The notes under the pieces: generated by a model
What the model saw: the letters and a program-made list of their open reading frames with translations, nothing else
Told to the model about the DNA's origin: nothing
Databases searched by the model: none
Shown: positions 34,611 to 44,369 of the stretch, in pieces
Position numbering within the stretch: position 1 is the stretch's first letter
How the letters are laid out: the number at the start of each line of letters is the position of its first letter
Made by a program: the position numbers and the translations under genes
Origin: Isachenkonia alkalipeptolytica
Lineage (GTDB): Bacteria; Bacillota; Clostridia; Peptostreptococcales; T1SED10-28
Reading direction: 5' to 3'
DNA: 64,000 nucleotides
NCBI RefSeq assembly: GCF_009910325.1
Contig: NZ_SUMG01000009.1
Location: 36,799 to 100,798 of the forward strand

Positions 34611-35939
34611 TTACGATTGCTGCAACACTTTTTTCGAGTAATAACGTAAATATCCGATGACGACAAACACAGTGATCAGCTCCACTATAGGTACCACCAA
34701 CCATACCCCAAGCATCTCCATCCACCGGGGGAGGATAAAGACTAAGGGGATTATTAAAAAGACCCCTCTTAGCAATGAAATTCTGATGGAAGGTTTCGAT
34801 AGGGAGACCGCCGCAAAAAAAGCCCCCATAGTAATGTTAATCCCCATAAGGAGAAAGGCGGAAAAATAGACGCGTATGCCTTCAATGCCCAAACGGCTCA
34901 TGGTGGGATCTCCCTCAGAATTGAACACATCCATAATAGAGGGGGCAAAAATCACACCGCCGGTGTAGGTGAGGGCTCCCATACCCAGGGTAAGCAGTAT
35001 GGTCCAGCGTAAAATCCTCTTTAAGTCTTCTTCCCGCTTTTTTCCGAAACTTTCACTGATTAACGGTTGAATCCCTTGTCCTATACCGATATATACCGCC
35101 ACAATCACCAACGCCATATTTGCTACCACACCGTAGGCTGCCACCCCAATGTTTCCCGCAATGCCCAGAATCGTCAAATTAAATAGAAGGATCACCAAGC
35201 CGTTGGAAAAGTCCGTAATAAAGGCCGCGGAACCCAGGCGGATAATGTCCAGCCATTCCTTGAAAAATGTTGTGGGCATTTTCAGTTTTAAATTCCTTGA
35301 ATGCTTCAACCAGTAATGAATCATCAAAGAAAGTCCCACCGCCGGGGCCGTCACCGTGGCCAGAGCCGCACCGAGCATGCCCAGCTGTAAGGGGAATATG
35401 AAAATATAATCCAGCACAATATTGCCGAAACTGCCGATCACCATGCCCAGCATAGCGATTCTGGGGTTGTTGTCGTTTCGAACAAAGGCTACAAAAATAT
35501 TGTTCATAATAAAAAAACTTGAAAATAATAAAACCGTTCGAAGGTAGGTTTTTGTCATTTGAAAGATGGATTCATCGGCTCCCAAGAACCGGGTAAATTC
35601 TTCGGCATAAAAAAGGCCCCCCAGGGTCATTATTAAAGAAAAACCCCCTCCTAAAATCAAGGTGTTGGTAAAGATTCTTTTCGACGCCCGATGTTCTCCC
35701 CTCGCCCTAAGGATCGTAAACTTTGTTGCGCCGCCGATTCCCAGCATCAACCCCATGCCGGTTAATAACCCATATACGGGTATTGCAATATTTAAGGAGG
35801 CCAGGGCTTCATTGCCGATCCCCGTGGCGATAAAAAAGGTATCCGCCAGGATATAAATGGATATTCCCAGCATTCCCATAATCCCAAAGGTGGCTCCTTT
35901 TATGTATTCCCTGCCCAGGGAGGTTTTCTTTTCATTCAT
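34611..35939 (-). CDS. MATE-family multidrug/Na+ efflux transporter
   Basis: 442-residue, twelve-helix MATE protein. It has the N-terminal GMLGISIYILADTFFIATGIGNEALASLNIA pattern (helices 1-2 with the Asp/Ala-rich core), FVRNDNNPRIAMLGMVIGSFGNIVLDYIFIF, and the second repeat GIGQGIQPLISESFG. Substrate unknown. RBS AAAGGA precedes the ATG. It is single, followed by a gap with no strong terminator seen on its 3' side. Confidence 0.92.
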   Translation of the reverse strand: MNEKKTSLGREYIKGATFGIMGMLGISIYILADTFFIATGIGNEALASLNIAIPVYGLLTGMGLMLGIGGATKFTILRARGEHRASKRIFTNTLILGGGFSLIMTLGGLFYAEEFTRFLGADESIFQMTKTYLRTVLLFSSFFIMNNIFVAFVRNDNNPRIAMLGMVIGSFGNIVLDYIFIFPLQLGMLGAALATVTAPAVGLSLMIHYWLKHSRNLKLKMPTTFFKEWLDIIRLGSAAFITDFSNGLVILLFNLTILGIAGNIGVAAYGVVANMALVIVAVYIGIGQGIQPLISESFGKKREEDLKRILRWTILLTLGMGALTYTGGVIFAPSIMDVFNSEGDPTMSRLGIEGIRVYFSAFLLMGINITMGAFFAAVSLSKPSIRISLLRGVFLIIPLVFILPRWMEMLGVWLVVPIVELITVFVVIGYLRYYSKKVLQQS

Positions 35940-35985
35940 GGGAATCCGTCCTTTTTTAAATAATTTACTTATATATAAATCACGT

Positions 35986-36026
35986 TAAAAAACCTCCGCT
36001 TTAAAACCATTGGTTTCCGGAGGTTT
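35986..36026 (-). terminator. Terminator after the second Usp gene
   Basis: On the minus strand, AACCTCCGG pairs with (C)GGAGGTT, followed by TTTTAACG. It follows the Usp stop codon by about 30 nt. Confidence 0.75.
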
Positions 36027-36057
36027 ACAATTATATTATCCAACTACAGGCTAGAGA

Positions 36058-36507
36058 CTAGTGAACCACCAGCACACTGGTATCCGTTCCTTGTATAACG
36101 GCGTTGCTGACACTTCCCATCACCATATTCTTTAGGCCTCCTCGACCTCGCCGGCCCAGGATGACCATGTCGTAGTCTCCGTTTTCTGCTTCCGTGATAA
36201 TCACTTTCGCGGGATGACCCTGTTCAATACGGATATTGGTTTTCGCCCCGCTTTTTTCAAGTTTCTCCGCAATTTCTTCCAAAACCTCCTGCTTTTCCAA
36301 CCAATTTTTCTTGTCCTGATCCTTTAATTGATCCAGCAGGTCGGGAGAGGTTGCAAACTTATCCTTTGAAATGGATTCCCGGGAGTCTTGCTTATGGGCA
36401 TGAATCAGAGTTACCTCGTGGACCCCGCAGTCCTTAATTAAACGGTGGGCTTTTCCCACAGCCCGAAGACTTGATTCCGATCCATCATAACCGACTAGTA
36501 TCTTCAT
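36058..36507 (-). CDS. Universal stress protein (UspA family), second copy
   Basis: 149-residue Usp domain with intact ATP-binding signature GRRGRGGLKNMVMGSVSNAVI and N-terminal MKILVGYDGSESS. I put the start at ATG 36507, since the upstream ATG at 36516 is only 1 nt from the AGGAGG. It resembles the copy at 28865-29320 along its full length (both with a ~60-residue charged insertion after strand 2), so they are probably paralogues. Confidence 0.92.
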   Translation of the reverse strand: MKILVGYDGSESSLRAVGKAHRLIKDCGVHEVTLIHAHKQDSRESISKDKFATSPDLLDQLKDQDKKNWLEKQEVLEEIAEKLEKSGAKTNIRIEQGHPAKVIITEAENGDYDMVILGRRGRGGLKNMVMGSVSNAVIQGTDTSVLVVH

Positions 36508-36698
36508 TGTAATCATTCCTCCTTTTTTAATAATTTACCCGAGGATGGAGAAATGAATCATACAACAGAAAAAATTTTATTCTTTTCCCTTCGCTATAAT
36601 AAAATCATGGTGCCGGCTAAGCTATTTACCGACACCCTCCTTATCAAGTTCATCAAATTGGAAAATCCCAGAGTCCTTCAGTCATACACTTCAAACCT

Positions 36699-38696
36699 TT
36701 AAATCCTAAAGCGACTGATGCTCTCCTGCATTTTTTCCGACAGTTCCGCCAAGGCTTCACTGGCATTGGCGATCTCTTCCATGGCTGCGGTTTGCTCTTC
36801 CACCGAAGCGGAAACTTCCTCCGTCGCCGCCGCATTCTCCTGGGAAGATGCGGAAAGATTGCCGATCACACCGATGATTTCGTTCTTTTGCTTTGCCATT
36901 TCCAGGGAGGAATCATTGACCACCTCTAATATTTCTTTCATCTCTTCAATGGCGTTGTTAATGCCACTAAACTTCCTTTGGGTATCTTCCACCCCCCGGG
37001 TTTGTTGTTGAACAATTTCACCGGCCTCATCCATGATTTTCACCGTGTTTTGGGTTTTCTCGCTGAGGTCCCTAATCACCTCGTCGATTTCCTGGGTAAA
37101 GGATTCCGACTGCTCCGCCAGCTTTCGAATTTCCTCCGCCACCACAGCAAATCCCCGGCCGGCCTCACCCGCCCGGGCGGCTTCAATCGCCGCATTTAAA
37201 GCGAGAAGATTGGTCTGTTCCGAAATGCTTCGAATCATACCGCTGGCACTTTCGATCCGCTGAGCACTTTCATTGGTCTCTCCAATCACTTTTTGCACTT
37301 CCCCAGCGGCTTGACTGCTGGCCTGGGTTTTTTCAACAAGATCCCCCAGGAGGTGGTTTCCTTCTTCCTTTAGGCCGTCAATCACCTCTGCTGAACCGGT
37401 TAATTTTTTAAGGAGCTCCTGATCCTTTTCAATATAGTTCCCTAAAACATTGATGTTTTCCGCGCCGGTTTCCGTCTCCTGAGCCTGCTCCCCGGCACTT
37501 TTCGCCATTTCTTCAATGGTTTTCGCTACCTCATCCGCCGCCTTTGAGGATTCCTGACTGGTGGCCGTCAACTCTTCCGAAGAGGAGGCCACCTCTTGGG
37601 CATTGCCGGATACCCCTTTGAGCAGCACCACAAAGTTTTCCTGCATTTTCGCGATCCCCCGAATCATGCCCCCCACTTCGTCTTTTTGATCCAGATACTG
37701 AACTGCGGGATGATTTTCATCATAGGTTAGATCGTAATTTGATAGTCTGTTGAGGATATCCGATGCGGCTACAATGGGTTTTGAAAATGCGTTCCCCACA
37801 ACATAGGCAATCCCAATCCCCAGGGCCAAGACGACCCCCGTCATCAATAGTACGTTTCGCTGCATACTGGGCAAGGCACTTAATACCTCCCCCTGCTCGG
37901 CGGTTACCACCACCCGCCATTGGGTTCCCTCAACCGGTGCAAATCCGGCATAAAGGTCCTCCCCTTGATAATGATAGTCCGCTACCCCGGCTTCCTCCCG
38001 GAGCATTTCTTCAAAAGTTTCCGCCACCGGTACAAGCTCCGGGTCCTCTGCCGAGTCTAGGATGGGATTAAAGCCGTTCATCACAAGCTCCGGATCAATA
38101 TGGGCCTGCACGGTTCCCTCTTCGTTGATAACGTAAGCATAACCCTGTTCTCCGTAGCCCTTTCCTTCCAAAAGCTCGCTTAAAGCTTCCCCTTCCAGTC
38201 GTCCGATTAATACTCCCACAATGTCTCCCCGCTGTTCAATGGGGGTGGCCATCATGACCACGGGGGAATCCGTTACCCGACTGATGATCACATCGGATAC
38301 GTTGGCTTCCCCTTCAAAGGCTCTTATCACATAATCCCGGTCCCCCAATTCCGCCGTGGATCCGTCGGCATATTGGGTAGATCCGTCGGGACTGACAACC
38401 CCGAGGCCGATAAAATCGGAATTCTCCACATACCTTTCCAAAATCTGCTGTTGGGTAAACCATCCCATGGTTCCCATTCCGCTACTGTTCCCGATGGCTC
38501 CCAGAGTGCTCAGGTCCCCTCGCAGTTCACTGGCGAAGACCTCTCCGATTTCCTGGGATTGCCTCATTAAAGCACTTTCCCCCTCCTCTTGAATGATGTT
38601 GCTTGTGGTGAAAATAGAAGCCCCACTGAAAACAATGGCAATGACTAAAATGATTGCCGAGAAATAAATAATGAGTTTCATACGAATACTTTTCAT
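36699..38696 (-). CDS. Methyl-accepting chemotaxis protein with dCache sensor
   Basis: 665-residue chemoreceptor. TM1 is about residues 8-30. An extracellular double-Cache-like domain follows (about 35-275; includes [19 protein letters not shown] and [23 protein letters not shown]). TM2 (about 280-302) and HAMP come next. The signalling domain has the hairpin tip [23 protein letters not shown]. The ligand is unknown. No strong RBS is seen before the ATG. It is not next to other che genes. Confidence 0.93.
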   Translation of the reverse strand: MKSIRMKLIIYFSAIILVIAIVFSGASIFTTSNIIQEEGESALMRQSQEIGEVFASELRGDLSTLGAIGNSSGMGTMGWFTQQQILERYVENSDFIGLGVVSPDGSTQYADGSTAELGDRDYVIRAFEGEANVSDVIISRVTDSPVVMMATPIEQRGDIVGVLIGRLEGEALSELLEGKGYGEQGYAYVINEEGTVQAHIDPELVMNGFNPILDSAEDPELVPVAETFEEMLREEAGVADYHYQGEDLYAGFAPVEGTQWRVVVTAEQGEVLSALPSMQRNVLLMTGVVLALGIGIAYVVGNAFSKPIVAASDILNRLSNYDLTYDENHPAVQYLDQKDEVGGMIRGIAKMQENFVVLLKGVSGNAQEVASSSEELTATSQESSKAADEVAKTIEEMAKSAGEQAQETETGAENINVLGNYIEKDQELLKKLTGSAEVIDGLKEEGNHLLGDLVEKTQASSQAAGEVQKVIGETNESAQRIESASGMIRSISEQTNLLALNAAIEAARAGEAGRGFAVVAEEIRKLAEQSESFTQEIDEVIRDLSEKTQNTVKIMDEAGEIVQQQTRGVEDTQRKFSGINNAIEEMKEILEVVNDSSLEMAKQKNEIIGVIGNLSASSQENAAATEEVSASVEEQTAAMEEIANASEALAELSEKMQESISRFRI

Positions 38697-38856
38697 ATTT
38701 TCGCTGACTAAACAGCTTTCCCCCTTACGTACGATCTGATTTTTGTACTACCTGATTTTTTGATGCTGCCCCCGATGACGGGCGGCCCCTCTTTCACTGC
38801 CCCTATCGTTATAAGCACCGACTTATATATTATCGACCGGAGGCTCAAATTCTTTA
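38697..38856. other. MCP upstream region
   Basis: About 160 nt between the MCP gene and the ABC-F terminator. It has several G/C-rich inverted segments but no recognised riboswitch, sigma-D promoter or gene. Confidence 0.5.
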
Positions 38857-38919
38857 ATACAAATAAAAGGAACAGGGGCTGGAATTCGTTTTTTTTACGA
38901 TCCCATCCCCTGTCCCCCA
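38857..38919 (-). terminator. Terminator after the ABC-F gene
   Basis: On the minus strand, GGACAGGGG-ATGGGATCG pairs with CGAATTCCAGCCCCTGTTCC, followed by TTTTATTTG. Confidence 0.85.
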
Positions 38920-38923
38920 CTTT

Positions 38924-40480
38924 TTAGGATATTTTCGTGGTCCAGTTTTCACAGTTCCAAATGTCGGTGGTCACTTCCCGGTAAAATTCCGGCTCATGGG
39001 AGATCAACAGCACACTGCCTTTGTAGGCCTTTAAGGCACGTTTTAATTCCTCCTTGGCATCCACATCCAAGTGATTGGTGGGCTCATCAAGAATCAACAG
39101 ATTGGTTTCCCGATTCAACAGCTTACATAAACGGACCTTCGCGTTTTCTCCGCCGCTTAGAACCACCATTTTGCTTTCAATATGCTTTGTGGTCAGGCCA
39201 CACTTTGCCAAGGAAGAACGAACTTCGTGCTGATTCAGTGAGGGAAACTCCTTCCAGATCTCTTCGATACAGGTGTTGTAATTGGCTTCCTTGGTTTCCT
39301 GTTCAAAATAGCCGATTCCCAGATTTTCTCCCTTATCCACGGATCCCTCCACGGGATCAATCTCCCCTAAAATACTTCGAAGCAACGTGGTTTTTCCCAG
39401 TCCGTTGGCTCCGGTTAAGGCAATTTTCTCCCCCCGTTCCATCCGAAGATTCAAGGGCTTGGTCAGGGGTTCGTCATAACCGATAACAAGGTCCTTTGTT
39501 TCAAAGAGCAGTTTTCCCGAGGTTCTCCCTTGCTTAAAATGAAATTCCGGCTTCGGTTTCTCCTGGGGAAGTTCGATCTTCTCCATTTTATCCAGCTTTT
39601 TCTGCCGGGACATAGCCATATTTCTTGTGGCCACCCGGGCCTTATTTCTTGCTACAAAATCCTTCAATCCGTCAATTTCCTGCTGCTGCTTTTTATAGGC
39701 CGCCTCCAACTGTTGCTTTTTCGCCTGATACACCTTTTGAAATTCCTCGTAGTCTCCCACATAGCGGTGCAGTTTCTGATTCTCCATATGATAGATCAGG
39801 TTGATTACACTGTTTAAAAAGGATATGTCATGGGAGATCAGGATGAAGGCGTTTTCGTAGTCCTGTAAATATCGTTTCAGCCACTGAATATGTTCCTCAT
39901 CTAGGAAGTTGGTGGGCTCATCCAATAATAAAATATCCGGCTTTTCCAACAGCAGCTTGGCCAGTAGCACCTTCGTCCGTTGTCCGCCGCTAAGATCGTG
40001 TACGTCCTTTTCCAGCCCTACATCACTAAGACCCAGGCCCTTGGCCACCTCTTCCACTTTTCCGTCGATGGTGTAAAAATCATTATTGGTCAACATATCC
40101 TGAATGTTGCCCATGTCCTCCATTAAGGTTTCCAGTTCCCCGGGAGAGGCCTCTCCCATTTTCTCACAGATTTCATTCATCTCTTTTTCCATATCAAACA
40201 GGTATTGAAATGCGCCCCTTAGTACCTCTCGTATGGTTTCTCCTTTTTCCAGTACCGTGTGCTGGTCCAGATACCCCACCCGGACTTTTTTCGCCCACTG
40301 AATTTCCCCTTCATCGGGCTGCAGTTTTCCGGTGATCATATTCATAAAACTGGACTTTCCTTCGCCATTGGCACCGATCAGACCGATATGTTCTCCCTTT
40401 AATAGTCGGAAGGATACCTCATGAAAGATGGCCCGGTCTCCGAAACCATGGCTTAAATTCTTTACCGTTAAAATACTCAT
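38924..40480 (-). CDS. ABC-F family ATPase (ribosome-associated)
   Basis: 518-residue soluble protein with two ABC ATPase domains and no membrane segments. First Walker A GLIGANGEGKSSF and signature LSGGQRTKVLLAKLLL; linker (P-site tRNA-interaction motif) rich in charged helix about 240-300; second Walker A ALTGANGLGKTTLL and signature LSGGENAKVRLCKLL; both have LLLDEPTN/LILDEPTN Walker B. ABC-F proteins act on stalled ribosomes or protect them from antibiotics; which applies here cannot be told. The start is ATG 40480 with AAGGGAG; upstream in-frame ATG 40504 is less likely. Confidence 0.92.
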   Translation of the reverse strand: MSILTVKNLSHGFGDRAIFHEVSFRLLKGEHIGLIGANGEGKSSFMNMITGKLQPDEGEIQWAKKVRVGYLDQHTVLEKGETIREVLRGAFQYLFDMEKEMNEICEKMGEASPGELETLMEDMGNIQDMLTNNDFYTIDGKVEEVAKGLGLSDVGLEKDVHDLSGGQRTKVLLAKLLLEKPDILLLDEPTNFLDEEHIQWLKRYLQDYENAFILISHDISFLNSVINLIYHMENQKLHRYVGDYEEFQKVYQAKKQQLEAAYKKQQQEIDGLKDFVARNKARVATRNMAMSRQKKLDKMEKIELPQEKPKPEFHFKQGRTSGKLLFETKDLVIGYDEPLTKPLNLRMERGEKIALTGANGLGKTTLLRSILGEIDPVEGSVDKGENLGIGYFEQETKEANYNTCIEEIWKEFPSLNQHEVRSSLAKCGLTTKHIESKMVVLSGGENAKVRLCKLLNRETNLLILDEPTNHLDVDAKEELKRALKAYKGSVLLISHEPEFYREVTTDIWNCENWTTKIS

Positions 40481-40565
40481 TTTCGACTCCCTTTCTTTAA
40501 TCACTACGATTGATTATAACGGAAATCCGGGAGAATTTAAAGACCGGTTTCCCGGGAAATAAAAG

Positions 40566-40612
40566 AAAAAAACCCGGCTTCCCCTACAGTCCCTAAAAGG
40601 TACTGTAGGTTC
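40566..40612 (-). terminator. Terminator after arsC
   Basis: On the minus strand, the stem CCTACAGT/ACTGTAGG, extended by outer pairs, is followed by GGGTTTTTTT. Confidence 0.8.
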
Positions 40613-40668
40613 CGTCGAGGTTTTTCCCTCCGGTGGTTTCCTCCGAAGGATTATTTAGATTACTTCCG

Positions 40669-41070
40669 TTAAATTTCTCCTTTTTCCACCTTGTGGATCA
40701 AATCCTCCACCTTGGCCTTAATCAGATCCCGGGTTTCTCGAAAGCCTTCAATGGGTCCCCCGGAGGGGTCGTCCAGGCCCCAATCTTCGCTGTGGTTATT
40801 GGGAACAAAGGGACAAACCACATTGCAACCCATGGTGATTAAAATATCCAATTCCTGGGGAATCTCCGTCAGAAGCTTGGGATATTGTCCGCTCATATCC
40901 ACCCCTGCCTCTTCCATGACTTTCACCGCCCCCGGCTTTAGTTCCGGGTATGCTTCCGTTCCAGCAGAATAGACTTCCAGTACATGGGAGCCCAGTTTCT
41001 TTGCCCAGCCTTCCGCCATTTGTGAGCGACAGGAATTATGAACGCATACAAAAGCCACTTTCTTTTTCAT
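40669..41070 (-). CDS. arsC: Arsenate reductase, low-molecular-weight phosphatase family
   Basis: 133-residue thioredoxin-coupled ArsC (arsenate to arsenite). The P-loop is VCVHNSCRSQMAEGWAKKLG (CX5R), with DPSGGPIEGF as the WPD-like loop and a Cys in MGCNVVCPFVP that serves as a resolving thiol. RBS AGGAGG precedes the ATG. No arsR, arsB or acr3 gene is next to it, which is unusual for a dedicated ars operon. A good promoter and a palindrome lie upstream. Confidence 0.92.
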   Translation of the reverse strand: MKKKVAFVCVHNSCRSQMAEGWAKKLGSHVLEVYSAGTEAYPELKPGAVKVMEEAGVDMSGQYPKLLTEIPQELDILITMGCNVVCPFVPNNHSEDWGLDDPSGGPIEGFRETRDLIKAKVEDLIHKVEKGEI

Positions 41071-41131
41071 TGGATCGCCTCCTCTTGTATTTTTCCATTT
41101 ACGGTATATGAATATTATCGATTATACTTGA

Positions 41132-41160
41132 ATTGTACGGCATTCTCTCCCCCCTGTCAA
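41132..41160 (-). promoter_or_regulatory. Promoter of arsC
   Basis: On the minus strand, TTGACA and TACAAT are separated by 17 nt. Both hexamers are near consensus. Confidence 0.8.
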
Positions 41161-41164
41161 TCAT

Positions 41165-41180
41165 GTTAAGAATTCTTAAC
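41165..41180. promoter_or_regulatory. Perfect 16-bp palindrome upstream of the arsC promoter
   Basis: GTTAAGAATTCTTAAC lies 4 nt upstream of the -35, a position suited to an activator or to a shared operator with the divergent thiamin promoter. Confidence 0.6.
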
Positions 41181-41264
41181 AATTGAAAGTGCCCCGTCCT
41201 ATGGGAGTTAAAAAAAGAAACTCGGGCTTTTAGGTATTACGTCCTTAAGCTTTTTCCTTTGTGT

Positions 41265-41293
41265 TTGCGTAAGGCGTTTTTTTGTGCTATGAT
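41265..41293 (+). promoter_or_regulatory. Promoter of the thiamin operon
   Basis: TTGCGT and TATGAT are separated by 17 nt, ending 28 nt before the TPP aptamer. Confidence 0.7.
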
Positions 41294-41321
41294 GACTTTA
41301 TTCAAACAAATCAATAGGAAT

Positions 41322-41414
41322 CACTGGGAGCGCTGGTTAGGCCAGCTGAGAATAAGACCCGTTTAAGTCTTTAATCCCTATACCTGATCTGGATAATACC
41401 AGCGTAGGAAAGTG
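41322..41414 (+). promoter_or_regulatory. TPP riboswitch (THI element)
   Basis: All conserved parts are present in order: 5' CACTGGGAG, GCTGAGAATAAGACCC, then ACCTGATCTGGATAATACCAGCGTAGGA, and the closing AAGTG. It binds thiamin pyrophosphate and, with the following terminator, turns off the thi operon. Confidence 0.95.
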
Positions 41415-41450
41415 CGTCGATCATTATTGGACGAATACTCTTGTGTATTC

Positions 41451-41488
41451 AAGCACAAACCCTACGTCCGGGGTTTGTGCTTTTTTTA
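41451..41488 (+). terminator. Riboswitch-controlled terminator
   Basis: AAGCACAAACCC pairs with GGGTTTGTGCTT, followed by a T-run. It lies between the aptamer and thiW, as expected of a transcription-attenuation switch. Confidence 0.92.
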
Positions 41489-41576
41489 TTACTGAAAATC
41501 CCCTTCCACTTTTGTTTCACCGGCAAGCACCTGCGATCAAACAACCCTATTCAACCCTGGAAAGGAGGCTTTACCA

Positions 41577-42080
41577 ATGAACACAAGAAAACTAACCACC
41601 GCCGCCCTGCTGATTACCGTAGGGGTTCTCAGTGCCCATCTTATTTCCATTCCCATCGGCGTGTCCCGGGTATTTCCCGTACAACATGCTCTCAATGTGT
41701 TGGCCGCCGTCCTCTTCGGCCCTTATTATGCCGTCGTCGTGGCTTTTGTAACCTCCCTGCTTCGAAATATTTTAGGAACCGGTTCCCTGCTGGCCTTTCC
41801 CGGCAGTATCTTCGGTGCCTACCTGGCCGGCCTGTTGTTTCTGGCAACGAAAAAGTCTATCTTCGCCCTGGGGGGAGAAATTTTCGGCACGGGAATCCTG
41901 GGCGCCCTGGCGGCCTATCCCATCGCCCGGTATTTGTTAGGGGCAGAGGTTGCCGTGTTTTTTTACATCGGCCCCTTCGCCCTAAGCTCCATCGTCGGAG
42001 CCGTCATCGGCTACATCATCTATAAGCTGATGGAACAATCCGGCGTAATAAAATTCTATCACCAACAAGGAGGCAGGTAA
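41577..42080 (+). CDS. thiW: ThiW, thiamin-precursor energy-coupling S-component
   Basis: 167-residue membrane protein with about five helices, first in the TPP-regulated operon. The sequence LTTAALLITVGVLSAHLISIPIGVSR, FPVQHALNVLAAVLFGPYYAVVVAFVTSLLRN matches the ThiW family, predicted to bring in the thiazole moiety (hydroxyethylthiazole) as an ECF S-component. RBS AAAGGAGG precedes the ATG. No ECF ATPase is nearby, so it would need shared EcfAT. Confidence 0.9.
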   Translation: MNTRKLTTAALLITVGVLSAHLISIPIGVSRVFPVQHALNVLAAVLFGPYYAVVVAFVTSLLRNILGTGSLLAFPGSIFGAYLAGLLFLATKKSIFALGGEIFGTGILGALAAYPIARYLLGAEVAVFFYIGPFALSSIVGAVIGYIIYKLMEQSGVIKFYHQQGGR

Positions 42081-42082
42081 TC

Positions 42083-42877
42083 ATGAAAAATCTTTTAACC
42101 ATTGCAGGATCCGACAGCTCCGGGGGTGCAGGCATTCAGGCAGACCTGAAGACCTTCTCCGCCCACAGGGTTTTCGGCATGAGTGTGATCACCGCCGTGA
42201 CCGCGCAAAGTACCCGGGGGGTCTTTGCCGTACAGGATATCGACCCCGGGGTCATTAAAAAACAAATCGAAGCGGTTTTTGAAGACATTGCGGTCCATGG
42301 CATCAAAATCGGTATGGTTTCTCAAATCCAAACGATCCAAGTCATCGCCGAAACCTTAAAACAGTATCCCTATAAGAACCTGGTGGTGGATCCCGTAATG
42401 ATTTCTAAAAGCGGTTTTGATCTGTTACAGCCCGAGGCAAAGGCCGCCCTGATCAGCCACCTTCTTCCCATGGCCACAGTCCTCACCCCGAATCTTCCCG
42501 AGGCCGAAGAGATCACCGGCATGAAGGTTCAAAATCTGGAGGATATGAAAAAAGCGGCTGTAAAAATCCACAGCTTAGGACCGGCCTTCGTATTAATCAA
42601 AGGGGGTCATCTCCAAGGGGATGCCATGGATATTCTCTACGACGGAAGCTCCTTTACAACCTATACAACCAAACGGGTAGCCACAAAAAATACCCACGGC
42701 ACCGGCTGCACCCTCTCCTCCGCCATCGCCGCGAACCTGGGGAAGGGGGAGAGTATTCAGGTGGCCATTAAACATGCCAAAGCCTATATCACCACAGCCA
42801 TTGAGCATTCCTTCTCCATCGGCAGGGGTCCCGGACCGGTACACCATTTTTATCAGCTGTATCATCCGGATTCTTAA
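42083..42877 (+). CDS. thiD: Hydroxymethylpyrimidine/phosphomethylpyrimidine kinase
   Basis: 264-residue ThiD (HMP to HMP-PP in two phosphorylations). It opens with the family motif LTIAGSDSSGGAGIQADLKTF and has the ribokinase-fold ATP/anion-hole motif NTHGTGCTLSSAIAANL. RBS AAGGAGG overlaps the end of thiW, indicating coupling. Confidence 0.95.
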   Translation: MKNLLTIAGSDSSGGAGIQADLKTFSAHRVFGMSVITAVTAQSTRGVFAVQDIDPGVIKKQIEAVFEDIAVHGIKIGMVSQIQTIQVIAETLKQYPYKNLVVDPVMISKSGFDLLQPEAKAALISHLLPMATVLTPNLPEAEEITGMKVQNLEDMKKAAVKIHSLGPAFVLIKGGHLQGDAMDILYDGSSFTTYTTKRVATKNTHGTGCTLSSAIAANLGKGESIQVAIKHAKAYITTAIEHSFSIGRGPGPVHHFYQLYHPDS

Positions 42878-42900
42878 TCCATCCCTTAGGAGGTATTTTT

Positions 42901-43722
42901 ATGAACCTGTCCCAAGCCTTTGAAAGCATGCTGAATAACATCCGTAAAGAGTCTCCACTGATTCATCATATCACCAATTATGTAACCGCTAATGACAGCG
43001 CCAATGCGGTCCTTGCCCTCGGGGGCAGTCCGGTAATGGCCGATGCCGAAGAAGAGGTGGAGGAAATGGTGGCTTTTGCCTCGGCCCTGGTATTAAATAT
43101 GGGCACCTTAAACTCCCAACGAACCCATTCCATCCTTCTGGCGGGAAAAAGAGCCAATGCCCTGGGGATCCCTGTAATTCTCGATCCTGTAGGCCTGGGT
43201 ACTACAAAGCTTCGCCAAAGCCTTATGGCAAAGATTCTACAAGAAGTGTCGCTGACGGTGATCCGGGGCAACCTATCGGAGATCATGCATCTTTACGATC
43301 CTTCCGTTGTCCCAAGAGGGGTGGATTCCATCTTATCCTCTGGGGAAGGGGCCGAGGAAATTGCAAAGGTCCTGGCCCAGCGCCATCACTGCACCGTTGC
43401 CATTACCGGGGAATTCGATGTGGTTTCCAACGGCAGGGTTACCTACCGTATTGGAAACGGCACTTCCCATCTTTCAAAAATTACCGGTACCGGTTGTATG
43501 TCTTCTTCCCTTATCGGACTGTGCTGCGCCTCCGGGGCACCGCCCCTTCATGCCGCCCTGCTGGGACTGAGTATCATGGGGATTTCCGGTGAAATCGCAG
43601 GAGAGGGGCTGCAGCCCGGGGAAGGCTTGGGGAGTTTTAAAGTCCGGCTCTTCGACGCTTTTAGTCACTTTACCATCAAGGATTATCTGGAAAGGGGAAA
43701 AATTTATGAAGTCCAGGAATGA
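42901..43722 (+). CDS. thiM: Hydroxyethylthiazole kinase
   Basis: 273-residue ThiM that phosphorylates 5-(2-hydroxyethyl)-4-methylthiazole. Family segments: PLIHHITNYVTANDSANAVLALGGSPVMADA, LDPVGLGTTKLR, VIRGNLSEIM, and KITGTGCMSSSLIG. RBS AGGAGG precedes the ATG. Its end overlaps thiE by 17 nt. Confidence 0.95.
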   Translation: MNLSQAFESMLNNIRKESPLIHHITNYVTANDSANAVLALGGSPVMADAEEEVEEMVAFASALVLNMGTLNSQRTHSILLAGKRANALGIPVILDPVGLGTTKLRQSLMAKILQEVSLTVIRGNLSEIMHLYDPSVVPRGVDSILSSGEGAEEIAKVLAQRHHCTVAITGEFDVVSNGRVTYRIGNGTSHLSKITGTGCMSSSLIGLCCASGAPPLHAALLGLSIMGISGEIAGEGLQPGEGLGSFKVRLFDAFSHFTIKDYLERGKIYEVQE

Positions 43723-44350
43723 ACGACACAATAAACAAAATATTTCCTATCGCCTGTACCTGGTTTCCGATGAAGGGGTCCTGGGGGGCAGGGATTTTCT
43801 GAAAAGCCTGGAGGCGGCGATTCTGGGAGGGATCACCGTCCTGCAGCTTCGCCATAAGGAAGGATCTTCCCAAGCCTTTTACCATCGGGCCCTGAAAGTA
43901 AAAAAATTGACGGAGTACTACGGGGTTCCCCTGATCATCAATGACCGGGTGGATATTGCCCTGGCGGTTAATGCCGAAGGGGTTCACCTGGGCCAACAGG
44001 ACCTTCCCGTTACCGTAGCTCGAAGGCTCCTGGGTCCCGATAAAATCATCGGTGCTTCCACCGCCACTGTTCAAGAAGCGAAAGAAGCGGAAGCGGAGGG
44101 AGCGGATTACATCGGTGTGGGGGCTTTATTTCCAACGGCAACAAAAAATAATACCCGAAGCGTGTCCCTGGAGAGGCTTCGGATCATTAAAAACAGCCTA
44201 TGCATTCCCGTTGTAGGGATCGGCGGGCTTACCAAGGAGAATATCCCCTCGGTGCTTAATACCGGGGTTGACGGGGTGGCCGTGGTTTCCGCCATCCTCG
44301 CCCAGGAGGACATTCAACAGGCAGCCAAAGACTTGACCAAAATCCACTAA
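43706..44350 (+). CDS. thiE: Thiamin phosphate synthase
   Basis: 214-residue ThiE joining HMP-PP and thiazole phosphate. TIM-barrel motifs: YLVSDEGVLGG, VLQLRHKEGSSQAFY, PLIINDRVDIALAVNAEGVHLGQQDLP, ADYIGVGALFPTATK, and VVGIGGLTKENI. I placed the start at ATG 43706 with AAGGGGA upstream, inside the end of thiM. A much longer in-frame start at 43589 would overlap thiM by over 130 nt and is unlikely. Confidence 0.94.
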   Translation: MKSRNERHNKQNISYRLYLVSDEGVLGGRDFLKSLEAAILGGITVLQLRHKEGSSQAFYHRALKVKKLTEYYGVPLIINDRVDIALAVNAEGVHLGQQDLPVTVARRLLGPDKIIGASTATVQEAKEAEAEGADYIGVGALFPTATKNNTRSVSLERLRIIKNSLCIPVVGIGGLTKENIPSVLNTGVDGVAVVSAILAQEDIQQAAKDLTKIH

Positions 44351-44369
44351 CATCAGGAGGTACCCTTTT

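Noticed and set aside
38697..38856. c-di-GMP riboswitch upstream of the chemoreceptor
   Set aside because: G/C-rich hairpins are present, but the conserved GEMM core is not found.
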